NCBI GenBank assembly: GCA_964559355.1
Contig: CAZLHQ010000002.1
Coordinates: 1-64,000, forward strand
Source: JAEUMD01 sp964559355
GTDB taxonomy: Bacteria > Pseudomonadota > Alphaproteobacteria > Rhizobiales > Hyphomicrobiaceae
DNA: 64,000 nt
Reading direction: 5' to 3'
Part shown: in pieces, positions 9,110 through 16,322 of the stretch
Numbering within the stretch: position 1 is the first letter of the stretch
Layout of the letters: each line of letters starts with the position of its first letter
Translations under genes and position numbers: made by a program
The notes under the pieces: generated by a model
Database searches by the model: none
Seen by the model: the letters and a program-made list of their open reading frames with translations, nothing else
What the model was told of the DNA's origin: nothing

Positions 9110-9685
9110 TCAGCCTTGCCAGTGAGTGACAATATCGGCCAGCGGCGGACGCGGACGCTCTTCTGGCTTGGCGCTCGCCGATCCGATGTAGACGAAGCCG
9201 GCCACACGCTCGTTCGCAGCGAGGCCCAATGCGACGCGCACACGCGGGCTGTAGGCCATCCACTCGGTCAGCCAGCAGGTCGCATAGCCCATGGCGTTGG
9301 CGGCGATGCACAGGTTCATGGCGCTCGCACCAGCCGAAAGTATCTGCTCCCATTCCGGTGCACCTGGCTTGTCCTGCACACGACTGACGACGGCAATGAC
9401 GATCGGCGCGCGCATGAATCGCTTGCGCTCGGTTTCAAGACGAATCGGCGACGGCGGCATCGTATCCTCCGCCTCGCATGCCTGCGCAATCTTCTCGCCA
9501 AAGCGGGCGCGTGCGTCTCCTGAAAACACGATGAAGCGCCACGGCACCAGCTTCTTGTGGTCGGGCACGCGCGAGGCGATCGTCAGCAGCACGTCGAGTT
9601 CGGCGGCCGACGGTCCCGGCTCGACCATCAGATCGGGCTTCAACGAGCGCCGCGATTTGAGAAGGTCTAGGGTCGACGTGTCCAT
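9110..9685 (-). CDS. Nitroreductase-family FMN oxidoreductase
   Basis: 191 residues, close to YdjA-type nitroreductases, which are FMN-dependent NAD(P)H oxidoreductases. Visible family marks are the N-terminal RRSLK segment, SRVPDHKKLVPWRFIVF, the central SAGASAMNLCIAANAMGYATCWLT (FMN and dimer contacts), and the final FVYIGSA with a short Pro-rich tail. No signal peptide, so cytoplasmic. The natural substrate cannot be read from the sequence. It converges with the NAD kinase gene. Confidence 0.88.
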   Translation of the reverse strand: MDTSTLDLLKSRRSLKPDLMVEPGPSAAELDVLLTIASRVPDHKKLVPWRFIVFSGDARARFGEKIAQACEAEDTMPPSPIRLETERKRFMRAPIVIAVVSRVQDKPGAPEWEQILSAGASAMNLCIAANAMGYATCWLTEWMAYSPRVRVALGLAANERVAGFVYIGSASAKPEERPRPPLADIVTHWQG

Positions 9686-9808
9686 GGGGCCATTCCGCGA
9701 AATCGATGACGAGGCCCTCTCGCTATCGCAATTCCGGCTCTGTTACAATCATGCAGCGCGCTGCCTACCCTGGCGCAGTGCGAGCCCAACCGGACGGATA
9801 CGCAGGAC

Positions 9809-11812
9809 ATGACGAAAGCAAGGCAGATGCGCGCGCTGGCCTTTATCGTGCTCGCGACAATTCTCGCCGCCGGGGCGCAACCGGGATCGCCGATCTCGAC
9901 GGCTCGGGCCGAAAGCCAGCCGCGCCTCGTCGCCGTGATCGACGGTTCGGGCTCGATGTGGGGCGGACTTGGCAGCGATGGGGTCAGCAAGCTCGCAGCC
10001 GCACGGCAGGCACTCGAGCAGACGCTGCCGCAAATTGCGCCCTCGGCAAACCTTGGACTTGTCACGTTCGGTCCCGGCTGCCGTTCCGCAGATGTCGCCG
10101 TCGAACCCACCACGAACGATGTTGAAGCCGTCCTCGCACCACTCGCCAAGTTCAATCCCCGTGGTAAAGGTCCGTTGTCCGCCGGCCTCAAGCTCGCGGC
10201 CGATGCCTTTCCCCAGGGCACGCGCGGCGCGATCGTCATGTTCCACGACGGCCTCGACAACTGCGGCGAGGATCAATGCGCGGCGGCAAGCGTCATCGCC
10301 ACGGCGCATCCCGGTGTCGCGATCCACACCATTTCGCTCGGCATGGAAGCTGCCGAAGTGGAAGCAATCTCCTGCCTTGCAAGCAAGACCGGTGGACGCG
10401 CCTTTGCGGCCGAGGATACGGCTGGCGTGACGCGGGCCTTCAGCGAAATCGCCAATCTGATGGTCCGTCCCGAACCTGCACCACCCGCGCCGCAAGTGGC
10501 GGCCCCGCCGCCGCTGCCAGCACCTGCCACCAGCGGGCCGCCACGCCTCGTTGCGTCCGTCAGTCTCGCCGAAGGCAAGCCGCCGCTTGCCACCCCGCTT
10601 CAATGGCGCATCAGCGATGTGGCGAGCGGCAAGCTGTTGCATGAAACGCTGGCGCCGACGCTCGCAGTCGCACTGCCGAAGGGTCTGGTGCGGATCGAGG
10701 TCGCGAGCGGCCGCGTCAAGGTTGAACGTCAAGCCGAGATCGCCGCCGAGGGTGATACCCGCATCGACATCGCGCTCAACGCAGGCATCGTGCGGTTTGA
10801 CACCGGCGCAAAGCGGCTTGCCAGCGATGCGGAAGAACCCTTGATCCGCCTCGAAAGCCTCGCCACCGCACCCACTGCCAATGCCGACGCCAAGCATGCG
10901 GGCCTTGAAACAGCCGCGGTTCAGGTTGCTACCCCGCTATGGATCGCACGCGGCAAAGCCATCGAGGCGCTGCTGCCGCCGGGTGAATACCGCGCTATCG
11001 CCGAATACGGTCTCGCCCGCGCCAGCGCACCGGTCAATGTCGGACCTGGCAGCGAGTTGAACCTGTCGCTGCCGCTCGAGGCCGGGCGGCTCGAACTGAC
11101 GTCCTCGTCCAAGCTCGTTCGCGACATCGTCTATCAAATCTCGATCGACGATCCCGATCGCACCGGCGGCCGGCGCGAGATCGCCCGCACCGCACATCCC
11201 TCACCGTCGTTCGTGCTGTCGACTGGAACCTACTACATCGCCGCCCGTTCCGGATTGCGCGAGGTGCGCCGCCTCGTCACCGTGCGAAGCGGCGAAGTCT
11301 CGCGCGAGGCGTTTGCCCTCGATACCGCGCAGCTCACCGTCACCGCGACGCTCAACGGCACGCCAGCGGGCGCCGTGCCACTCGGTCTTGCGATTACGCC
11401 ACTCAACACGGAGACTTCCGGTAGCCGCGCCACACGTCCCGTTTCGCTTGGCCAAACGCTCGAAGTGGCTGCTGGCCGCTATCGCATCACTGTCCGCCAC
11501 GGTGCGGGCGAAGCGAGCGTCAGTCGCGAGGTCGAGCTTGCCGCTGGCCAACAGCAACACATCGCCATCGACTTGAAGACGGTGGAGCTGCACGTCGACA
11601 CGTCGGCCGCGGCGGGCGCCACGGGCGGCGCGCGCTGCGAAGTCATCACCAGCGGTCGCGTCATCTGGCGCACGGTCGAGGCCAACCCCAAAGCGGTGCT
11701 CGACCCGGGCACCTATGTCGTGCGCTGCCGTGCGGCGGATGTGGTGCGGGAGACATCCATCACGCTGGCCGCGGGCGATCAGCAGCGCGTTTCGCCATTT
11801 TCCGCACGCTGA
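9809..11812 (+). CDS. Secreted von Willebrand factor A protein with repeated beta domains
   Basis: 667 residues. An N-terminal signal-like segment (MRALAFIVLATILAAGAQ) precedes a vWA domain from about 39 to 225 whose metal site is intact: DGSGSMWG, a Thr around TFGPGC and an Asp in FHDGLDNCGED. After a Pro-rich linker come several beta-rich repeats of about 90-100 residues (e.g. PLQWRISDVASGKLL, LPPGEYRAIAEYG, LSTGTYYIAARSG), each with an Lx-PGxY core like carboxypeptidase-regulatory or PEGA modules. A periplasmic binding or scaffold role is inferred. The next gene repeats this module without the vWA domain. Confidence 0.75.
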   Translation: MTKARQMRALAFIVLATILAAGAQPGSPISTARAESQPRLVAVIDGSGSMWGGLGSDGVSKLAAARQALEQTLPQIAPSANLGLVTFGPGCRSADVAVEPTTNDVEAVLAPLAKFNPRGKGPLSAGLKLAADAFPQGTRGAIVMFHDGLDNCGEDQCAAASVIATAHPGVAIHTISLGMEAAEVEAISCLASKTGGRAFAAEDTAGVTRAFSEIANLMVRPEPAPPAPQVAAPPPLPAPATSGPPRLVASVSLAEGKPPLATPLQWRISDVASGKLLHETLAPTLAVALPKGLVRIEVASGRVKVERQAEIAAEGDTRIDIALNAGIVRFDTGAKRLASDAEEPLIRLESLATAPTANADAKHAGLETAAVQVATPLWIARGKAIEALLPPGEYRAIAEYGLARASAPVNVGPGSELNLSLPLEAGRLELTSSSKLVRDIVYQISIDDPDRTGGRREIARTAHPSPSFVLSTGTYYIAARSGLREVRRLVTVRSGEVSREAFALDTAQLTVTATLNGTPAGAVPLGLAITPLNTETSGSRATRPVSLGQTLEVAAGRYRITVRHGAGEASVSREVELAAGQQQHIAIDLKTVELHVDTSAAAGATGGARCEVITSGRVIWRTVEANPKAVLDPGTYVVRCRAADVVRETSITLAAGDQQRVSPFSAR

Positions 11813-11929
11813 CCTGGACGCCATGGCGTCGATCCCCACCCGATCGCCTCGCCCACCACGATGTCGACACAGTTGATCGCTTGCACTGCGCTCTTGATGA
11901 GCACCACCCGACACGTAGCGGAGCCTAGA

Positions 11930-12946
11930 ATGAGGACGGTGAAAACAGGCCACAGCACGATCTGCAGCCTGCTGGCGACCTTGCTCCTTGCCGCGCTGCC
12001 GTCTGCGCCAACCCACGCGCAGATGCCGGGCGGCGGCTGGTCGACGGATCTCGACATGAAACCCGTTCCGTCAGCGCCCGCCACACCGGCAGCGCCGGCG
12101 ACGCAGCCTGATCCGCCCACCATGTCGGGTCAGAGCACAACTGTGCTCAAGAAAAAGTCGAAGGAGCAGGAGGCACCCGCCGCCGAGTTCTCTAAAGTGC
12201 GTCTCGTTGCGCTGCTCACCGCCGACGGCCAGCGCATCGAGCAGGATCTGGTCTGGCGCGTCTTCGACGACAGCTCGACGCCTGGCAATACCGGCAAGCT
12301 GCTGTCGACCCACAACGAGGCGTCCCCTCTCGTCAAGTTGAAGCCCGGCACCTACACCATCAACGCCGCGTTCGGTAGAGCACACCTGACGCGCAAGATC
12401 ACTGTTGCGGCCGGCGTCGAGACGACGGAGCCATTCGTGCTCAATGCCGGCGGTCTGCGCCTGCGCGTTACGACGTCGAGTGACAAGATGGATGCCAGCA
12501 AGGCGATCTACGACATCCTCACCGACGAACGCGATCAGCGCGGCAATCGCAAGCCGGTGCTGAGCCGCGCCAAGCCCAACGTCGTCATGCGCCTCAACTC
12601 GGGAATCTATCGCGTCGTGTCGACCTTGGGTGACGCCAATGCCACCGTCGAAGCCGACGTGACCGTGGAGGCGGGCAAGCTCACCGAGGCTTCCCTCACG
12701 CACAAGGCAGCTCGAGTGACCTTGAAGCTCGTCATGCGCCAAGGCGGTGAAGCTCTGCCCGATACCGAATGGACCGTGCTGACGGAAACCGGCCAGACCG
12801 TCAAATCGAGCGTCGGCGCGCTACCGACGCATATTTTTGCGCCGGGAAACTATCTTGCGGTCGCCAAGTCGCAGGGCAAAGTCTTCCGCCGCAATTTCAC
12901 GGTGAGCGATGGCGAGGTGGTGCAAGTCGAGGTGCTGCGCCAATAG
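11930..12946 (+). CDS. Secreted protein made of the same beta modules as the upstream vWA protein
   Basis: 338 residues from the ATG at 11930, which puts a proper signal peptide at the N-terminus (ICSLLATLLLAALPSAPTHAQ). A Pro/Ala linker follows, then about three modules with the pattern LVWRVFDD..., LKPGTYTINAAFG, LNSGIYRVVSTLG and FAPGNYLAVAKSQG. They resemble the repeat modules of the vWA protein just upstream, so the pair probably arose by duplication and may interact in the periplasm. No enzymatic motif is visible. Confidence 0.65.
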   Translation: MRTVKTGHSTICSLLATLLLAALPSAPTHAQMPGGGWSTDLDMKPVPSAPATPAAPATQPDPPTMSGQSTTVLKKKSKEQEAPAAEFSKVRLVALLTADGQRIEQDLVWRVFDDSSTPGNTGKLLSTHNEASPLVKLKPGTYTINAAFGRAHLTRKITVAAGVETTEPFVLNAGGLRLRVTTSSDKMDASKAIYDILTDERDQRGNRKPVLSRAKPNVVMRLNSGIYRVVSTLGDANATVEADVTVEAGKLTEASLTHKAARVTLKLVMRQGGEALPDTEWTVLTETGQTVKSSVGALPTHIFAPGNYLAVAKSQGKVFRRNFTVSDGEVVQVEVLRQ

Positions 12947-12959
12947 AGTCTGATTCACG

Positions 12960-13000
12960 CCTTCGATGGAAACCGAAGCGGTTCCATCTCAGTCGATCAG
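12960..13000. repeat. Palindromic intergenic element, copy 2
   Basis: Inverted repeat GATGGAAACC...GGTTCCATC between the ends of two convergent genes. It shares its arms with the element near 7682-7704. The flanks also carry CTGATT and GATCAG arms, extending the dyad. Confidence 0.5.
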
Positions 13001-13003
13001 GCT

Positions 13004-13681
13004 CTAAAAATCGTTGAGCACCCAATCGGTGGGGCAGCCATTGGCGATCATGCGACGGTCTGCCTCGGCCAGCATCTGGCTTTCGCCACCGTCCCAGAAG
13101 ATCTGCCGCGCAATCTGCCAATGCTCGCACGCCGTCGTCATATCGCCCTGGCCGGCGACCAGATCGCCAAGCTCGAGACGAGCGGCGGCATGGGTTGCAG
13201 TGTCGCCAAGCCGCGACGCGAGAATGATGGCGCGGCGCAAATGGGTGGCCGCGAAACTGTCGGGCTGCCCATCGGCCAGCAACCGTTGCGCCATCTCTAA
13301 CGAAAGTTTCGCGACCGCTGCATCGTCGAAGCGCTGCTCGGCATCCGCCAGCGCCAGTTCGAGCGCGTTGGTTGTGATGGAAGGCGCGGCCCACGGAACC
13401 GGCACGGGCTTGGCGCTCGGCTGGGGCGCGGGCATGGAAGCGGTTGGCCGGGCGGCCGCCTCTGTGCGGAGCGTTCGTTGCGTGGAAGTGGCGGGTGCAG
13501 CAGGCGTGGCGGGCGCGGAAGACGTGGCCTCGGGCCGTGCGTCAACCTGGGGCACCGACGCCTGCGATGGATCGCGTCCAGCAAATGCGGCGATGCCAAC
13601 GACGAGCAGAATGAAATAGGGCGCCAGGATCGCTACCCATCCAACCGCCCCCGTGAGTTCAATCAACGTCGTCAGCACCAT
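13004..13681 (-). CDS. Membrane-anchored hypothetical protein with a helical TPR-like C-terminus
   Basis: 225 residues. Residues about 8-35 form a transmembrane segment (VGWVAILAPYFILLVVGIAAFAG), then a Pro/Ala/Thr-rich linker of about 60 residues. From about 105 there is an all-helical part whose alternating Ala-rich helices (LALADAEQRFDDAAVAKLSLEMAQRL; THAAARLELGDLVAGQGD; CEHWQIARQIFWDG) look like two or three TPR units. AGGGGG lies ahead of the ATG. Probably periplasmic and anchored in the inner membrane; function unknown. Confidence 0.55.
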   Translation of the reverse strand: MVLTTLIELTGAVGWVAILAPYFILLVVGIAAFAGRDPSQASVPQVDARPEATSSAPATPAAPATSTQRTLRTEAAARPTASMPAPQPSAKPVPVPWAAPSITTNALELALADAEQRFDDAAVAKLSLEMAQRLLADGQPDSFAATHLRRAIILASRLGDTATHAAARLELGDLVAGQGDMTTACEHWQIARQIFWDGGESQMLAEADRRMIANGCPTDWVLNDF

Positions 13682-13989
13682 GCTCGCCCCCTACTCAAAC
13701 AGCCGCGCCATGCACGCCCCCAAGCTGCATCCAGCAAGTATCCCGGCAACCAGCATACATCACATACGCTCGCCGCTGGGACTGCCAGCACACGCATGCG
13801 TCTTTCGACGTAGAGGCCGCCATTCGGGTCTGCTTTGATCACGCACCCGCGCTTTGCGGGATCATCGAGCCTTGACCTCGCTTCCACGATGGCCTCGCTC
13901 TGAGGTCGCGTCCCGTGCTACCTCAGCCAGAAGCGTCGGCCCCTGAATTTGGCCCGGCGACCTCATTCCTCGCAGCGCGGACCCGCACC
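13682..13989. other. Intergenic region upstream of the lyase gene
   Basis: About 308 bases between divergent genes. It contains small inverted repeats (for example CCCGC/GCGGG near 13848-13862) but no recognisable SAM riboswitch core, gene or strong promoter that I can name. Confidence 0.35.
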
Positions 13990-15177
13990 ATGCAAGACGA
14001 TTCCGAAAGCCACGACGAAGCTGCTCGAGACGCCACCCGCGTGGTGCATCTTGGCCGCGATCCCGCTTCCAGCCACGGCTTCGTCAACCCGCCCGTCTAT
14101 CGCGGATCGACCGTTCTGTTCCCGACGCTCGAGGCGCTGGAGACCCGCAACCAGCCGTTCACCTACGGCCGCCGCGCGACGCCGACGACCGTGGCTCTGA
14201 CTGACGCCCTGGCGCGGCTCGAGGGCGGCGCCATGACGATGCTCACAGGCTCCGGTCTTCAGGCCGTCACATCCGCGCTTCTCGCCTTCGTCGAGGCCGG
14301 CGACAGTATCCTGATGGTCGATACCGTCTATCAGCCGACCAGAAAATTCTGCGACACGACACTGAAAAAGCTCGGCGTCACCACCGTCTATTATGATCCC
14401 GCAATAGGCCATCGCATTGCCGAACTCGTCGGCCCCAGCACGCGGCTGATTTTCACAGAAAGCCCCGGCTCGCAGACGTTCGAGATGCAGGATATTCCCG
14501 CCATTGCCGAAGTGGCGCGCGCGCGGAACCTGTGGCTGCTGATGGACAACACCTGGGCAAGCCCGCTCTACTTCAAGCCGTTCGAGCACGGCGTCGATGT
14601 TTCAATTCACGCCGCCACCAAATACATCGTCGGTCATGCCGACGCGATGCTGGGCGTCGTCACCGGCAATGCGCGCGCCGCACCCTATCTCGACCGCATC
14701 AAGGAAGCGCTTGGCACCTCGCCGGGATCGGAAGAGACATACCTCGCCTTGCGCGGCCTGCGCACACTCGACGTGCGGCTTGCCCGCCATAACGCTTCCG
14801 GGCTCGACATGGCGCGATGGCTGGCGCAGCGTCAGGAAGTCCGGCGCGTCATGCATCCAGCACTCGACACCGATCCTGGTCACGCCATCTGGAAGCGGGA
14901 CTATCTCGGCGCATCGGGCCTTTTCGGAATCATTCTGGAGCCGGTGCCCAAGCGGGCATTGGCCGCGTTTGTCGATCAGCTCGAACTGTTCGGCATGGGA
15001 TACTCGTGGGGCGGCTACGAGAGCCTGATCCTGCCATTCGATCCGCGCTCCTACCGGACCGCAACATCCTGGCAGGAAACCGGCGTCGCGTTACGCTTGC
15101 ATATCGGGCTTGAAGACGTCGCCGATCTCAAGGCCGATCTCGACCGCGGCTTTGCTCGAATGCGCGCTGCCATGTAG
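13990..15177 (+). CDS. metC: Cystathionine beta-lyase
   Basis: PLP enzyme that splits cystathionine to homocysteine, pyruvate and ammonia in methionine synthesis. The 395-residue protein from ATG 13990 has the Cys/Met-metabolism features: YGRRATPT near the N-terminus, SGLQAVTSALLAFVEAGD, FTESPGSQTFEMQDI, DNTWASPL and the PLP-lysine motif SIHAATKYIVGHADAM. SWGGYESL and the C-terminal LRLHIGLED are also typical of MetC rather than gamma-synthase. A GTG 75 bases earlier would add an unconserved tail. Confidence 0.9.
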   Translation: MQDDSESHDEAARDATRVVHLGRDPASSHGFVNPPVYRGSTVLFPTLEALETRNQPFTYGRRATPTTVALTDALARLEGGAMTMLTGSGLQAVTSALLAFVEAGDSILMVDTVYQPTRKFCDTTLKKLGVTTVYYDPAIGHRIAELVGPSTRLIFTESPGSQTFEMQDIPAIAEVARARNLWLLMDNTWASPLYFKPFEHGVDVSIHAATKYIVGHADAMLGVVTGNARAAPYLDRIKEALGTSPGSEETYLALRGLRTLDVRLARHNASGLDMARWLAQRQEVRRVMHPALDTDPGHAIWKRDYLGASGLFGIILEPVPKRALAAFVDQLELFGMGYSWGGYESLILPFDPRSYRTATSWQETGVALRLHIGLEDVADLKADLDRGFARMRAAM

Positions 15178-15244
15178 CGGCGCGAGCCAATGTAGTGAAT
15201 CTCAAATAGCCAACGTCGATGCCGCGATCGCCTGACGTACTGGC

Positions 15245-16021
15245 TCACCTCACGTGGGCAGCAGCTTCCGCTTCGATCTCGTCCACCGCCTTGGCGATCG
15301 CCTCGGCAATCAATGTCGAGACCTCTTCGAACGCGCCGACCGCACCCGTATAGGCGATTCTGCCGTCAAACGCGCCGAGCGCCTCAGGCACATCTTCGGC
15401 AGCGTGCAATCCATCGCCATTGAAGAAGCCGACCACCACGGTTGGCCGTTGATCGGCCGTCACCACGTCTTCGAGGAACGGCGCTTCCTCTAGAAACGCT
15501 GTCGTGATCGTGCCAAAGCCACTTATCTCACGCAGACGGGCCGCCACCAACTCGGTCGCTTCGGAGGAAGCCCGCGCCACCTTCGAGCCATGGCCGACGA
15601 GCAGCAACCGGCAAGCCGATACAGGCTGGCCAAGCGTTTCGGCCTGCCGACGCGCACGGTTCGCAATCACGCCCGGCAGTGGCTCAGCACTGCCAAGCGG
15701 CGTCAACACACGGCATCGGTGCGCGAGCCCCGCCTCGGCGATGCGCTGTGGCACCTTCACGTTGACGAAGAAGCCCGCCGCCATGAAGAACGGAAACACC
15801 AGGATCGGTCCCTGAGTTTGACCTGCGACGGCCGTCAGCGCCTCCTCCAGCGTCGGCGAGCCGCTCAATACACCCGCCGCGATTGGAAAGCTTTGAAGCA
15901 AGCTCGATACCGCACCGGCATGCCGCAACAGGATGGCATTCGAGAAGGCACCGCCGCGTTCGCCATGCGCGACGAGCAGCACGGCCGCGTTTGGCTGTTC
16001 CTCAAAGCCCGGCTGGCTCAC
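15245..16021 (-). CDS. CbiX/SirB-type sirohydrochlorin chelatase
   Basis: 258 residues made of two CbiX-like halves (about 10-120 and 130-245), each beginning with the metal-site histidine: LLVAHGERGG and LLVGHGSKVARAS. Such proteins insert Co or Fe into sirohydrochlorin. GTG start at 16021 with GAGGT just upstream. It follows the TonB-dependent receptor gene on the same strand. Because heme d1 is built from siroheme, and the nearby nir cassette has a methyltransferase but no ferrochelatase, it is a candidate for the iron-insertion step; a cobalamin or general siroheme role is equally possible. Confidence 0.75.
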   Translation of the reverse strand: MSQPGFEEQPNAAVLLVAHGERGGAFSNAILLRHAGAVSSLLQSFPIAAGVLSGSPTLEEALTAVAGQTQGPILVFPFFMAAGFFVNVKVPQRIAEAGLAHRCRVLTPLGSAEPLPGVIANRARRQAETLGQPVSACRLLLVGHGSKVARASSEATELVAARLREISGFGTITTAFLEEAPFLEDVVTADQRPTVVVGFFNGDGLHAAEDVPEALGAFDGRIAYTGAVGAFEEVSTLIAEAIAKAVDEIEAEAAAHVR

Positions 16022-16322
16022 GTCTCTACCTCGAAGTGTGCGCCCACGCTTGGCACTCTACCGCCGTCCCGCGCCCATTAAGGTTTGGGACATACCAGGT
16101 TCAAGATGGCGAGGTCGCGGGCCGATGACAATGGGTGATGCCTTGGCGCGCAGGCGAAAGTCGCCGCCAATTTCGTCGCACCGCCCTCTGACGAGCCCAC
16201 ATTGTGCCGCGCGGCACATTTTGCCAGCGTGCAAAGCGCAGGGCTGGAAGCCATTGCGGCCGCCCGGTGGGCGGCCGCATCTCTGATGGATACGCTCTTG
16301 GATGACGACGCCGAGCGCCGGC
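16022..16322. other. Gap between receptor and chelatase genes, with a perfect hairpin
   Basis: About 300 bases with no supported gene. It holds a 10-bp perfect inverted repeat (GCGGCCGCCC with GGGCGGCCGC, 16256-16278, loop GGT) about 45 bases past the receptor stop. There is no T tract on either side, so it is at best a weak terminator. Confidence 0.5.
16256..16278 (-). terminator. Possible terminator or stabilising hairpin after the receptor gene
   Basis: Perfect 10-bp GC stem with a 3-base loop, placed just past the stop of the TonB-dependent receptor gene. It lacks the U run of an intrinsic terminator. Confidence 0.4.

Noticed and set aside
13800..13989. SAM-type riboswitch ahead of metC
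   Set aside because: Only short inverted repeats are present; the conserved core of SAM-II or SAH elements was not recognised.
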